Assembly: GCF_001663815.1 (NCBI RefSeq)
Contig: NZ_CP016027.1
Location: 2,542,501-2,606,500, forward strand
DNA from: Halothiobacillus diazotrophicus
GTDB taxonomy: Bacteria; Pseudomonadota; Gammaproteobacteria; Halothiobacillales; Halothiobacillaceae
Reading direction: 5' to 3'
Length of the DNA: 64,000 nt
The translations under genes were made by a program, and so were the position numbers. A model generated the notes under the pieces. It saw only the letters and a list, made by a program, of their open reading frames with translations, ran no database searches and was not told the origin of the DNA. This document shows, in pieces, positions 35,373-44,986 of the stretch (within the stretch, counting starts at the first letter, position 1; each line of letters starts with the position of its first letter).

Positions 35373-36275
35373 ATGTTGCGATTAGGCGTGGATCTGGGCG
35401 GCACCAAGATCGAGGTGGCGGTTCTTGACGATCAGGGCACGACGCTGTGGCGTCAGCGGTTGCCGACCCCTCAGGGCGATTACATCGGCACCATCGAGGC
35501 CATGGCCACCCTGATCGCCCGGGCGGAAGACGATCTCGGCCGGGTGGATTCGATCGGCGTCGGTACGCCGGGTACGGTCTCACCGCGCACGGGCCTGATG
35601 AAGAACGCCAACTCAGTCGTGCTGAACGATCGTCCGTTGAAAGGAGATCTGGAGCAGCGCCTCGGGCGGCGCGTCGCCATGGCCAACGATGCCAACTGCC
35701 TGGCCCTGTCCGAGGCGCGCGATGGGGCCGCGGCCGGGGCCAAATCCGTGTTCGGCGTCATTCTCGGTACCGGGGTGGGCGGGGGACTCGTGATTGATGG
35801 TGTCCTGCATGCCGGCCACAACGCGATCGCCGGTGAGTGGGGGCACAATCCCCTGCCGTGGCCTGAGGCGGGCGAGTTTCCCGGCCCGACCTGCTGGTGC
35901 GGCATGAAGGGCTGCATCGAGCGCTGGCTGGCCGGGCCTGGGCTGGCGCGGGATTTTCATGCCGTCACGGGCCGCGACGGGACGGGGCACGACGTGGCCG
36001 TCTGGGCCGGCGAAGGCGATCCCGGCGCGGTGGCGGCGCTGGAGCGGTATACTCACCGCCTGGCCCGGGCCCTGGCCCATCTGATCAATATCGTCGATCC
36101 GGAGGTCATCGTGCTGGGCGGCGGCATGTCGAACGTCGCCAGCCTCTATACGGACGTGCCGAAGCTCTGGGATCGGTTCGTCTTTTCGGACCCGATCACG
36201 ACACGGCTGGTCGCCCCGCAGCATGGCGATTCCAGCGGGGTACGCGGCGCGGCGATGCTGCCGCCGGCGGAATGA
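35373..36275 (+). CDS. ROK family sugar kinase (fructokinase-like)
   Basis: A 300-residue cytoplasmic ATP-dependent hexose kinase. The ATP site is GVDLGGTKIEVAVLD (residues 5-19), the ROK signature segment GVILGTGVGGGLVI, then GEWGHN with the catalytic region, and the zinc motif CWCGMKGCIE. Length and motifs match ROK fructokinases/mannokinases and N-acetylglucosamine kinase, between which I cannot choose. It is monocistronic as far as can be seen. Confidence 0.88.
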   Translation: MLRLGVDLGGTKIEVAVLDDQGTTLWRQRLPTPQGDYIGTIEAMATLIARAEDDLGRVDSIGVGTPGTVSPRTGLMKNANSVVLNDRPLKGDLEQRLGRRVAMANDANCLALSEARDGAAAGAKSVFGVILGTGVGGGLVIDGVLHAGHNAIAGEWGHNPLPWPEAGEFPGPTCWCGMKGCIERWLAGPGLARDFHAVTGRDGTGHDVAVWAGEGDPGAVAALERYTHRLARALAHLINIVDPEVIVLGGGMSNVASLYTDVPKLWDRFVFSDPITTRLVAPQHGDSSGVRGAAMLPPAE

Positions 36276-36382
36276 GTCGGTCGGTGCGGCTTGGGCGGCA
36301 GCGCCCAAACAGGTAGCATACCCAACCTTCCGTTCCGGTTTTCCTTTCCTGACGATAGTTCACGCCACACGGCTCGCCGCAT

Positions 36383-37666
36383 ATGTTGCCTGCAATACTG
36401 ATTTTCCTGCTTACCCTGACGCTCGTGATCTGGCAGCCTCGCGGCCTTGGCATCGGTTGGGGGGCGTCGATCGGTGCCATCCTGGCGCTGCTGGTGGGCG
36501 TCGTGCAGATTTCGGACATCGGGCTTGTCTGGGGCATCGTGTGGAACGCCACTCTGAGTTTCGTGGCGATGATCATCATCAGTCTGCTGCTCGACGAGGC
36601 CGGCTTCTTCGAGTGGGCGGCCCTGCACGTGGCGCGGTGGGGTCGGGGCAGCGGCCGCCGGCTGTTCGTGCTGCTGGTGTTGCTGGGTGCGGCGGTGGCG
36701 GCCCTGTTCGCGAACGACGGGGCGGCGCTGATCCTGACGCCGATCGTCATTGGCGTGTTGCTGGCCCTGCGGTTTTCGGCGGCCACGACCCTGGCCTTCG
36801 TGATGGCGGCGGGATTCATCGCCGATACGGCCAGCCTGCCGCTGGTGGTATCCAACCTCGTGAACATCGTCTCGGTGGATTATTTCCATATTGAGTTTAC
36901 CCGGTACGCCTCCGTGATGTGGCCGGTGAACCTCGTGTCCGTTGCCGCATCCCTGGGCGTGCTGCTCCTGTTCTACCGTCGCGACATTCCCCCCGAATAT
37001 GACGCAGCACTCCTGAAGGATCCCCGCTCGGCGATCGTCGATCACGCCACCTTCCGCATGGGCTGGTGGGTGCTCGGCTGGCTGCTGATCGGCTTCTTCG
37101 GCCTGGATCGCTTCGGCGTGCCGATCAGTCTTGTGGCCGGCATCGGTGCCCTCGCGCTGTACGTCATCGCCTTTCGCGGGCATCACATCGACACGCACCG
37201 GGTATTGCGTCATGCACCGTGGCAGATCGTGGTGTTCTCCCTGGGGATGTACCTCGTGGTGTTCGGACTGCGCAATGCCGGGCTCACCGATATCGTCGGG
37301 CAGTGGTTGGCCGCGTTCGGCCAGCATGGGGTCTGGGGGGCGGCCTTCGGTACCGGTCTGCTGGTCGCCGGGCTGTCGGCGGTGATGAACAACATGCCGA
37401 CCGTGCTGATCGGCGCTCTGTCCATCGATGCGAGCCATGCCGAAGGGGCGACGCGTCTCGCCATGATCTACGCCAACGTGATCGGCAGCGATCTCGGCCC
37501 GAAGCTGACGCCCATCGGCAGTCTGGCGACGCTGTTGTGGTTGCACGTGCTGGCGCGCAAGAACGTGCGCATCGGCTGGGGCTATTACATGCGGGTCGGT
37601 GTGGTGCTGACCCTGCCGGTGCTGCTGGCGACCCTGGCCGCGCTGGCCATCCGGCTGTCGTTCTAG
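36383..37666 (+). CDS. arsB: Arsenite efflux membrane protein ArsB
   Basis: A 427-residue integral membrane protein with about eleven or twelve helices, of the ArsB/NhaD ion-transporter superfamily. [34 protein letters not shown] and [15 protein letters not shown] are the paired conserved hairpins of ArsB, which extrudes arsenite and antimonite by antiport or together with the ArsA ATPase. No arsR, arsC or arsA gene is nearby, which is unusual for an arsenic operon. Confidence 0.9.
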   Translation: MLPAILIFLLTLTLVIWQPRGLGIGWGASIGAILALLVGVVQISDIGLVWGIVWNATLSFVAMIIISLLLDEAGFFEWAALHVARWGRGSGRRLFVLLVLLGAAVAALFANDGAALILTPIVIGVLLALRFSAATTLAFVMAAGFIADTASLPLVVSNLVNIVSVDYFHIEFTRYASVMWPVNLVSVAASLGVLLLFYRRDIPPEYDAALLKDPRSAIVDHATFRMGWWVLGWLLIGFFGLDRFGVPISLVAGIGALALYVIAFRGHHIDTHRVLRHAPWQIVVFSLGMYLVVFGLRNAGLTDIVGQWLAAFGQHGVWGAAFGTGLLVAGLSAVMNNMPTVLIGALSIDASHAEGATRLAMIYANVIGSDLGPKLTPIGSLATLLWLHVLARKNVRIGWGYYMRVGVVLTLPVLLATLAALAIRLSF

Positions 37667-37732
37667 GCCGGTGCCTGAATCGGTTCTTGACACGATGATC
37701 GCCCTCATCCGTCCTCCGAATCACCTCATCTC

Positions 37733-39163
37733 ATGAGTACCTCGATTCTCTCCGTCTATTCCCTCAACCAGCTGGCCAAGCAGACGTTGGAGGCGCAGTT
37801 GAGCGGCGTGCAGGTGGCCGGGGAAATCCGCTCGCTCACCCGCGCGGCATCGGGGCATATGTATTTCACGCTCAAAGACGATCAGGCCGAGGTGCGTTGC
37901 GCCCTGTTCCGGGGGCAGGCCCAGCGGATCCGGACGGTGTTCGCGAACGGCGATGCCGTCGTCGTGCTGGGTTCGGTCTCGCTGTATGCCCCGCGCGGGG
38001 ACTATCAGCTCATCGTGCAGGGCGTGGAATTGGCCGGGGATGGTCGCCTGGCTGCCCTATTCGAGGCATTGAAGAAGAAGCTCCTGACCGAGGGCCTGTT
38101 CGATGCGGCCCGCAAGCGCCCGTTACCGATCACGCCCCATCGGATCGCGGTGATTTCCTCCCCGGTGGGGGCTGCGATCCACGACGTGCTGTCGGTACTG
38201 GCGCGGCGCTGGCCCCTGGCCGAGGTCACGCTGTATCCCGTGGCGGTGCAGGGCGAAGCGGCGGCGGGCGAACTGACGGCGGCCGTCTCGTCCATTCGGG
38301 ACGCGATGGCGTGGGACGTGGTGCTGATCGTGCGGGGCGGGGGGTCCATGAGCGATCTCTGGGCCTTCAACGACGAGGCGCTCGCGCGGGCTATTGCCGC
38401 CTGCCCCGTGCCCGTGATTTCCGGCGTGGGCCACGAGGTCGATTTCACCATCTGCGATTTCGTGGCCGACGTGCGCGCCGCGACGCCGACGGCCGCAGCC
38501 GAGCTGGCAACGCCCCAGACACTGGCGGAATGGGCACAGCGCAGCCATTTGCTGCATCAGCGCCTGAATCAGATCCTGAGCCGTCGACTGAACGAGGCGG
38601 GGCAGCACCTCGACCGGCTGACCGGTCGCCTGCGTGCGGCGGCGCAACGCTTTGCGTCCGAGCATCATCGCCGAGTGGCGCTGGAACTGCGCTTGCAGCA
38701 TGCCCTGCGTCAGGATGGCCAGCGGCGGCATCAGGCGTTGCGCGACCTGGCTGCACGCCTGGCGCGACACAGTCCGGTGCGCTGGCTGCGCGAGAATCGG
38801 GGCCGGACGGATCGTACCGTCTGGCGATTGCAACGCGTGTCGGCAACGATGACGGTGGCGCGCGCGCAGCGCCTGCACCTGTTGCAGTACCGATTGCATC
38901 AGGCGGGGCGCCGTCCGTGGCAAAGGGCGCATGATCGTTGGCAGCAGACGGGCGACCTGCTCGCGGCCCTGAGTCCGCAGCGGATTCTCGAGCGCGGCTA
39001 TGTGCTGGTAGAACACGAATCGGCGTTGCTGATGCGCGCGGCGCGGCTGGATGCCCTGATGGCCGAATCCGATCGGACCACCTTGTTGACCCTGCGCTTC
39101 GCGGATGGCGCCAAGCGGATTCTCGCCCGCCCCGACGGATCGGAAGAGGCGGGTGAATCCTGA
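37733..39163 (+). CDS. xseA: Exodeoxyribonuclease VII large subunit
   Basis: XseA, the catalytic large subunit of exonuclease VII that degrades single-stranded DNA from both ends, 476 residues. An N-terminal OB-fold (SVYSLNQLAKQTLEAQLSGVQVAGEI) is followed by the nuclease domain with ISSPVGAAIHDVL, VRGGGSMSDLWAFND and SGVGHEVDFTI, then a long coiled-coil-rich C-terminus. xseB is not adjacent. It converges on the flhX gene. Confidence 0.95.
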   Translation: MSTSILSVYSLNQLAKQTLEAQLSGVQVAGEIRSLTRAASGHMYFTLKDDQAEVRCALFRGQAQRIRTVFANGDAVVVLGSVSLYAPRGDYQLIVQGVELAGDGRLAALFEALKKKLLTEGLFDAARKRPLPITPHRIAVISSPVGAAIHDVLSVLARRWPLAEVTLYPVAVQGEAAAGELTAAVSSIRDAMAWDVVLIVRGGGSMSDLWAFNDEALARAIAACPVPVISGVGHEVDFTICDFVADVRAATPTAAAELATPQTLAEWAQRSHLLHQRLNQILSRRLNEAGQHLDRLTGRLRAAAQRFASEHHRRVALELRLQHALRQDGQRRHQALRDLAARLARHSPVRWLRENRGRTDRTVWRLQRVSATMTVARAQRLHLLQYRLHQAGRRPWQRAHDRWQQTGDLLAALSPQRILERGYVLVEHESALLMRAARLDALMAESDRTTLLTLRFADGAKRILARPDGSEEAGES

Positions 39164-39214
39164 GGGATAGACCGTGGATGAAGCACGCTGGCCGTCGCAC
39201 CTGAACGGCGGGAT

Positions 39215-39559
39215 CTAATCCGCTTCGTCTTCGCTGGTACGGTGCTGCCGTGCTGCGCGCAGTACTTCTTCATGTTTTCCGCTGACGTAAAGGGCGTAGC
39301 TCAATACCTCCGCGACGGCGCGGAACAGCGGTTCGGGAATGCTGTCGCCGAGGTCTAGCTGGCCGAGGGCCTGGGCCAGTGTCGGATCTTCCACCAGGGG
39401 AATGTCCTGTTCCCGGGCCCGTTCGACGATTTCACCGGCGACGAGCCCCTGGCCGGTGGCCACGACCTGCGGCAGGTCGTGGCCGTCGTATTTCAGGGCG
39501 ATGGCCCGGGACGGCTTGGACGCGCCCTTTTTCGGCGGTGTGGGACGGGACGGGCTCAT
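39215..39559 (-). CDS. FlhB-like cytoplasmic-domain protein (FlhX/EscU family)
   Basis: A 114-residue soluble protein equivalent to the C-terminal export-switch domain of FlhB, with no membrane part. IALKYDG...PQVVATGQGLVA and IPEPLFRAVAEVLSYALYV are the usual blocks. The autocleavage site NPTH of full FlhB is absent, as in other stand-alone copies. Its ATG overlaps the stop of the upstream FliK-like gene by four bases, so the two are coupled. Such pairs are common in Gammaproteobacteria, and the role of the extra FlhB domain is unclear. Confidence 0.85.
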   Translation of the reverse strand: MSPSRPTPPKKGASKPSRAIALKYDGHDLPQVVATGQGLVAGEIVERAREQDIPLVEDPTLAQALGQLDLGDSIPEPLFRAVAEVLSYALYVSGKHEEVLRAARQHRTSEDEAD

Positions 39560-40890
39560 ACGCGCCAGCTGTGCCGGGTCGTGTCGTCCGGCCGGGCCGG
39601 TTCCGGACTGAGGCGGGCCTGAACCACCGCCGGCGGCGGGCCGGGGTAGACACTCAGTTGCGGGTTCAGATGGGCGCGGCGCAACTGAGCATCGAGGCGA
39701 TCCAGCGATGCGCTCAGGCGCTGGCGCGCCTCGGTCGCGTCGGCGTAGAGACGAACCGTCAGATCGGCCGATTGCAGGTGCAGGCTGCCGTGCAACGGGC
39801 CCAGTTCCGGCAGGTCGATGGCGAAATCCAGCTGCCAGCCACCGCCACTTCCCGTGCCGTCATGTGCGCCGTCGTTTTCCTCGTCCTGATTCACCGCTAA
39901 CTGCAGACGGCGTGGCTGTTCGGCGACCACCACCGGGAGGTCGACGATCCAGCTCGCTTGCCCCTGAACTTGCTGAAGGGCGGTTCGTAACTGGCTGACG
40001 TCCAGGTTGTTCACCCAGTCGTTGAGGGTGTTGAGCACGTGGGCCTGTTGTGCGGGCCCTGGTGGTGTCGGCATCGGCGCCGTTCGGCCTTCGGTCGTTT
40101 GCGTGCCGGTCGAGGGCGTGTTCAGGCTGGTCTTGATGGCCTGGGCGGCCAGTTTGAGCTGGGTTTTCAGGTCGCCGGTGGCAACATCGCGGGTGGTTTG
40201 GCGATCGCCGAGCGTCGGCAGGCTGTAGGTCGTCACCAGCTTGGCGAGGGTGGTCGCCATCGCTGCCGGGGCGGGTGGGACGTCCAGTCGTGGCAGGGCC
40301 ATCCGGACGGCGGTCGGCAAAGCGGCCAGCGTGAGGTTGGTGCCCCTGGCAATGTTGCCCGACATCAGCCCGCTTAGTGCGGTGCCGCTTCCTGGCTGCA
40401 ACAGGGCAGCGGTCGTCGTTGTGCTCGTCTGCATCTGCCCGGATGAGGTCACGCCCGGTGTCTGGGCGGGATTCGTAGTGGCCATGGACGGCGAGAGCTG
40501 GCCGGAATAAGTGCCGGCCGGGGTGGGGGATACCGTGCCTGTTGACGTGTTCTGCGCGGTCATTTGGCTGGTTCGCTGGAACAGCATCGTCAGCAGTTGG
40601 GTTTGCACGGTCTGCCCGGTGGTCGCCGGACCGGTGCCTCCGGACGTCCCGGGGAGGGGCTGCAGGACCAACGGCGGTCCCAGGGCCCGAACGTTGAGTT
40701 GCAGTGCGGTACCTGCCTGCAGGGGCAGGCGGGTCTGAACGGACAATTGGCCACCGGCCAGGGAAAGGAGGGCCTCGCCCTTGGCATTGTCGCTCCTGAG
40801 GACGATGGCCGCCAGCACCTGTCCCTGCCTGAGCGGCATGCCGCGCAGTTCGGTGCTGGTGCTGGTGATGAGCTGGCTGTCGACCTTCAT
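39556..40890 (-). CDS. FliK C-terminal-domain protein (second FliK-like)
   Basis: A 444-residue protein with a Thr/Ser/Gln-rich, low-complexity middle (about 100-280) and a C-terminal FliK/hook-length-control-like domain (about 345-430: WQLDFAIDLPELGPLHGSLHLQ..., then LDAQLRRAHL). It overlaps flhX and is transcribed divergently from the fleQ-like gene. The window also contains a second fliK at the end of the fliE operon, which is the better candidate for the hook-length ruler. This one may work with FlhX. The CCGxxTGPATT-type repetitive middle may tolerate length change. Confidence 0.82.
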   Translation of the reverse strand: MKVDSQLITSTSTELRGMPLRQGQVLAAIVLRSDNAKGEALLSLAGGQLSVQTRLPLQAGTALQLNVRALGPPLVLQPLPGTSGGTGPATTGQTVQTQLLTMLFQRTSQMTAQNTSTGTVSPTPAGTYSGQLSPSMATTNPAQTPGVTSSGQMQTSTTTTAALLQPGSGTALSGLMSGNIARGTNLTLAALPTAVRMALPRLDVPPAPAAMATTLAKLVTTYSLPTLGDRQTTRDVATGDLKTQLKLAAQAIKTSLNTPSTGTQTTEGRTAPMPTPPGPAQQAHVLNTLNDWVNNLDVSQLRTALQQVQGQASWIVDLPVVVAEQPRRLQLAVNQDEENDGAHDGTGSGGGWQLDFAIDLPELGPLHGSLHLQSADLTVRLYADATEARQRLSASLDRLDAQLRRAHLNPQLSVYPGPPPAVVQARLSPEPARPDDTTRHSWRV

Positions 40891-41180
40891 GGATGCCGGT
40901 TACCTGGGGCAGTGTCAAAGCGGTGGCGCCAAGACGATCACGTATTCATGCGGGTTTATCGGCGCCAAGTCAAGCACCCGGTGGTCGAGCGGGATCGTTC
41001 TTCCCCCGTTCCGCTTGCCGACAAAATTTTGACAGCGCGGGGCTTGTCCGGTTAGGGTTCAGCGTGAATGGCCTCGCGGACATCCCGTACGTATTGTCTC
41101 TGAGTCCATCGTGATGGGCCCTTTGCGCAGGGTCTTCGGTTCCGGCCTCATGGGCACGTCATCTCAGGAAGCTTGCCGTT
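40891..41180. other. Divergent flagellar intergenic region
   Basis: The 290 bases between the fliK-like/flhX pair and the fleQ-like gene contain no credible open frame. On the minus strand, GCCGATAA (40956-40963) is an exact match to the sigma28 -10 element about 65 bases before the fliK-like start, but no TAAA -35 is found at the proper distance. Promoters for both directions must lie here. Confidence 0.4.
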
Positions 41181-42710
41181 ATGTCAGATCTTCAGCCTCA
41201 TGCCGTCATCGCCGCACCGCCCGAAATCGCGTCGGCGCTGCAGGAATGGTTGGCCCTGCTGGGGGTGGCGACCATATCCCGGGCCGATCCGGGTATCGTG
41301 CGTCTGTCCGATCAACTGATCGGCGGCTTCTGTTATGGCGATCTGTGCGGTGACAGCCTGCAGGCTGCGCAGGGCTTGCCCTGGGTGGCACTGGATCCGG
41401 AGCCGGGACGCTGGCTGGGAGAGGCACGTCCGCCGTTTGCCGGTTTGCCCTGGCCTTGCACGTTGTCGGCGTTGCAGGGCGTCACCGGCCGTTTGCTCAG
41501 CCGCTGGCGCAATGCCCAGCTGGTGGCTGCCGGCCGGGGACTGGTCGGGGACAGCCCCGGCATGCGTCGATTGCGGGCCGAGATCGAGCAGGTGGCGCCG
41601 AGCGAAGCCACGGTGCTGATTCTGGGCGAGTCGGGCACCGGCAAGGAGGTCGTGGCCCGGATGATCCACCGGTTGTCGAATCGCGCGAGCAAACCGTTCA
41701 TCCCTGTCAACTGCGGGGCGATTCCGGCGGAACTGCTGGAATCGGAATTGTTCGGGCATGAAAAGGGTGCCTTTACCGGGGCCATCAGTGCACGGGCCGG
41801 TCGCTTCGAACTGGCCGAGGGCGGGACGCTGTTCCTGGATGAGATCGGCGACATGCCCCTGCCGATGCAGGTCAAGATTCTGCGGGTGTTGCAGGAACGG
41901 ACCTTCGAGCGGGTGGGCGGCCGTCAGACCATGACGGCGGATGTCCGGATCATTGCGGCAACCCATCGCGATCTCGAGGCCTATATCGAGGCGGGTACCT
42001 TCCGCCAGGATCTGTACTACCGCCTCAATGTCTTCCCGCTGGAAACCCTGCCCCTCCGTGAGCTTCGGGGGGACATCCCGCTGATCGTCGAGGCGCTGAC
42101 CCGCCGCTTCGCAGCCGATGGCCGGACAGTTGGTCAGCTGACCGAGCGAGCGTTAGCCGCGTTGGCGTCCTTGCCCTGGCCGGGCAACGTCCGCGAGCTG
42201 GGTAACGTGGTCGAACGTCTGGGCATTCTCTACCCTGGGCAGACCATCGATCTGGCGCAGTTGCCGCCGAAACTTCGGGATCAGCTGCCGCCGGAGTGGC
42301 AGGCGGACATGGCGTCGGCTATCGTCGACCCCCCGATCGAGGATGCTGCGCCGACTGAATCTGTCCGGTCGGTCGAAACCGTTGAGGCGACCCTGGAAGA
42401 TCCGGATCCCCGCGATATCTTCGCCATGGGGCGGGTCGAAACGGCCCAAGTCGTTGGCGCCCCTCCGGTTTTGCCGACCGATGCCCTGACGCTGGCGTCG
42501 TTTCAGATCGAGCTGCCGGACGGCGGTTTCGACCTGAAGGGGCAGCTCGAGGCCATCGAGCAGGCCTGGATCGATGCCGCGCTGAATCAGAGCGACGGCG
42601 TCGTGGCCCAGGCGGCGCGCCTGCTGGGCATCCGGCGGACGACCCTTGTCGAGAAATTGCGCAAGTACCAGATGTCCTTCCGTTCCGGCGCTCAGGAAGA
42701 CGACGCCTAA
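41181..42710 (+). CDS. FleQ/FlrA-type sigma54-dependent flagellar activator
   Basis: A 509-residue enhancer-binding protein, master regulator type. It has an N-terminal FleQ-like domain (1-115) without a phospho-acceptor receiver pattern, then the AAA+ domain with Walker A GESGTGKE (149-156), GAFTGA (196-201) and [10 protein letters not shown], and a Fis-type helix-turn-helix at the C-terminus ([19 protein letters not shown]). A 90-residue acidic, low-complexity linker (about 375-460) before the last domain is longer than usual. It lies immediately upstream of the sigma54 promoter of fliE, its probable target. Confidence 0.9.
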   Translation: MSDLQPHAVIAAPPEIASALQEWLALLGVATISRADPGIVRLSDQLIGGFCYGDLCGDSLQAAQGLPWVALDPEPGRWLGEARPPFAGLPWPCTLSALQGVTGRLLSRWRNAQLVAAGRGLVGDSPGMRRLRAEIEQVAPSEATVLILGESGTGKEVVARMIHRLSNRASKPFIPVNCGAIPAELLESELFGHEKGAFTGAISARAGRFELAEGGTLFLDEIGDMPLPMQVKILRVLQERTFERVGGRQTMTADVRIIAATHRDLEAYIEAGTFRQDLYYRLNVFPLETLPLRELRGDIPLIVEALTRRFAADGRTVGQLTERALAALASLPWPGNVRELGNVVERLGILYPGQTIDLAQLPPKLRDQLPPEWQADMASAIVDPPIEDAAPTESVRSVETVEATLEDPDPRDIFAMGRVETAQVVGAPPVLPTDALTLASFQIELPDGGFDLKGQLEAIEQAWIDAALNQSDGVVAQAARLLGIRRTTLVEKLRKYQMSFRSGAQEDDA

Positions 42711-42731
42711 AACGCCCACCTTGCGGTTTGT

Positions 42732-42747
42732 TGGCACAAACCGTGCT
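42732..42747 (+). promoter_or_regulatory. Sigma54 promoter of the fliE operon
   Basis: TGGCACAAACCGTGCT matches the -24/-12 consensus TGGCAC-N5-xTGCT with correct spacing, 67 bases before the fliE start and 20 bases after the stop of the sigma54 activator gene. Confidence 0.85.
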
Positions 42748-42814
42748 TATCTACTCCCCACAGTGTTCGTCCCGGTTTCTGGCGACAGAAATCGGACAGG
42801 CAAGGAGATTTGAG

Positions 42815-43147
42815 ATGAGCAGTTCGATGTCGGTGGATCAGATTCTTTCCCAGATGCGGGTCATGCGGGCCGAGGCGCAACAGCGTCTTTCGGCGCCGGC
42901 ACCCGTGGCCCCGCCGGCCGGTGGGGACAGTTTTTCCACGCTCCTGTCCCAGGCGGTAGGGCAGGTCAACGCGTTGCAACAGACTTCGGGTCAGTTGAAG
43001 ACCCGCTTCGAACTGGGCGATCCGAACGTGGATCTGACGCAGGTCATGCTGGCGGCACAAAAGGCTTCTCTCGGCTTCAATGCCACCTTGCAGGTGCGCA
43101 ATCGACTGGTTCAGGCCTACCAGGATGTCATGAATATGCCCATCTAG
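42815..43147 (+). CDS. fliE: Flagellar hook-basal body protein FliE
   Basis: FliE links the MS ring to the proximal rod, 110 residues. The C-terminal half carries the family pattern DLTQVMLAAQKASLGFNATLQVRNRLVQAYQDV cut over two helices, ending in MNMPI. The ATG at 42815 was chosen for the AAGGAG seven bases upstream; the longer open frame has none. First gene of the fliEFGHIJK operon, behind a sigma54 promoter. Confidence 0.95.
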   Translation: MSSSMSVDQILSQMRVMRAEAQQRLSAPAPVAPPAGGDSFSTLLSQAVGQVNALQQTSGQLKTRFELGDPNVDLTQVMLAAQKASLGFNATLQVRNRLVQAYQDVMNMPI

Positions 43148-43199
43148 GGCCACCGAGGCATAACCCTTTAGGCATACCCCCACGGATTGAGAGATCGTC

Positions 43200-44984
43200 A
43201 TGGCGCAAAATACCCTTACCCCTACCTCGATGAATCCCGATGCCGGCATGGTGCCGGGCGGCGGCACGCCGCGCTGGATCCAGCAGCTGGACGGGTTCAC
43301 CCAGTCGAACAGTTTCCGGCAGCTCCTGATCCTGGTGGCGCTGGCGGCGACGATCTCCTTCATGGTCGGTTTCTTCCTCTGGGGACAGAAACCCGCACTG
43401 GTGCCGCTGTACAGCAATATCAGCCCCAAGGAATCCGCGACGGTGGTCGATGCCCTGCGTGCCGCCAAGAAGACGTACCAGTTGAGCCCCGACGGCACGG
43501 TCATGGTCGAACCCAGCCAGTTGCCTTCGATCCGCATGCTGCTGGCCGCTCAGGGCCTGCCGGCAAGCGACTCCGTAGGTCTTGAGATGCTGAACAAGGA
43601 TCAGTCGCTCGGCACCAGCCAGTTCGTCGAGCAGGCACGCTACCAGCATGCCATCGAGGTGGAACTGGCCCGGTCGATCGAGACCATTCAGGGCGTACAG
43701 GCTGCCCGCGTTCATTTGGCGACCCCGAAGCAATCCGTGTTCGTACGCGAACGCCAGCCCTCGACCGCCTCGGTGGTGGTTGAACTGGCGCCGGGGCAGT
43801 CGCTTTCCGCGGAGCAAGTCCGGGCGATCGTGCATCTGGTCGCATCCAGCGTTGCGGGCCTGAAGCCGGCAGACGTCAGCGTGATCGATCAGCGTGGGGA
43901 GCTCCTGAGTCAAAATTCCGACGATGCCAGTGGCATGGGATTGACGGATAAGCAGTTTGCCTATCGCCAGCGCGTGGAGCGAGCCTATCAGCGACAGATC
44001 GAATCGCTGCTGACGCCCATCGTCGGTGCCGATCAGGTGCGGGCCCAGGTATCGGCCGACGTGGATTTCAATCGTCAGGAGGGCACGAGCGAAACCTACG
44101 GGCCGAAGCAGGGTGTCGTTCTCAGCGAGCAGACCCAGGATACGGTACGTGCTCTGGGCGATCAGGGTGTCAATGGCGGTGTGCCGGGGTCGCTGAGCAA
44201 TCAGCCGCCGGGCGGCGGTACCGTCACGCCTCAGGCCAGCGGCGGCCTCCAGCCCCCGGGCAACCTGAACGTGCAGCAGTACCAGCAGATCATCCAGACG
44301 CCGGTCAGTACCCAGAAGAACGAGACGCGCAATTTCAATGTCGACAAGGAGATTCGGCACACCCGATACGCCAGCGGTGCGGTTCAGAAGCTCAATGTGG
44401 CCGTGCTGATCAACGAAAAAACCGTCACGGAGAAAGACGGTACCGTCAAGCCGGAACCCATGAGCGATGCGGAAATTGCCCGGATCAAGGATCTGGTCGC
44501 CCAAGCGGTGGGGCTTGACGAGAAGCGTGGCGATAAATTGACGCTGGCCAGCATCCCGTTCGTCGAACAGAAGATCGAGAAAGTTTCGGTGCCGCTCTGG
44601 GAGCAGGCCTGGTTCATGCCGCTGCTCAAGAATCTCGGATTGGGTATCGCGATGCTGCTGATCTTCCTGATGGTCGTCCGCCCCCTGCTGAAGATGCTCG
44701 GCGAAAAGCGTCAGCCGCCTGAGGTCGCGGGTGCGCTGGCAGCACCGGAAGAAGGCGAGGAAGGGAGTTACGAAGAGCGTGGCGAGGTATCGGTCGTCGG
44801 TGGCGAAGGCGGGCGCCAGCCGGGCGCGTTGGGTGTCGAGGATAGCGACGACCTGGAAGGCGTGCCTCAGTTGGTGGGCGCAGCCAGTTATTCCGATAAA
44901 CTACGTCAGCTGAAACAAAGCATCAACCAAGATCCCAAGGCCGTGGCCTCGGTGATCAAGCAGTGGACCCATTCGGAGAGTTAA
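43200..44984 (+). CDS. fliF: Flagellar M-ring protein FliF
   Basis: Subunit of the MS ring of the basal body, 594 residues. An N-terminal helix (about 40-62, LILVALAATISFMVGFFLW) and a C-terminal helix (about 478-495) flank the periplasmic ring-building domains, with YscJ/FliF motifs in the first half (EVELARSIETIQGVQAARVHLA). The glycine/proline-rich loop (around 320-355) and the acidic cytoplasmic tail that binds FliG are visible. It starts 52 bases after fliE and ends two bases before fliG. Confidence 0.97.
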   Translation: MAQNTLTPTSMNPDAGMVPGGGTPRWIQQLDGFTQSNSFRQLLILVALAATISFMVGFFLWGQKPALVPLYSNISPKESATVVDALRAAKKTYQLSPDGTVMVEPSQLPSIRMLLAAQGLPASDSVGLEMLNKDQSLGTSQFVEQARYQHAIEVELARSIETIQGVQAARVHLATPKQSVFVRERQPSTASVVVELAPGQSLSAEQVRAIVHLVASSVAGLKPADVSVIDQRGELLSQNSDDASGMGLTDKQFAYRQRVERAYQRQIESLLTPIVGADQVRAQVSADVDFNRQEGTSETYGPKQGVVLSEQTQDTVRALGDQGVNGGVPGSLSNQPPGGGTVTPQASGGLQPPGNLNVQQYQQIIQTPVSTQKNETRNFNVDKEIRHTRYASGAVQKLNVAVLINEKTVTEKDGTVKPEPMSDAEIARIKDLVAQAVGLDEKRGDKLTLASIPFVEQKIEKVSVPLWEQAWFMPLLKNLGLGIAMLLIFLMVVRPLLKMLGEKRQPPEVAGALAAPEEGEEGSYEERGEVSVVGGEGGRQPGALGVEDSDDLEGVPQLVGAASYSDKLRQLKQSINQDPKAVASVIKQWTHSES

Positions 44985-44986
44985 TC

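Noticed and set aside
36295-36318. TTGGGCG...CGCCCAA stem after the ROK gene as a terminator.
   Set aside because: No T-run follows; only a possible stem.
40956-40963. Sigma28 promoter for the fliK-like/flhX pair, suggested by an exact GCCGATAA.
   Set aside because: No TAAA element lies at the needed distance, so the match may be chance; kept only as a note in the intergenic entry.
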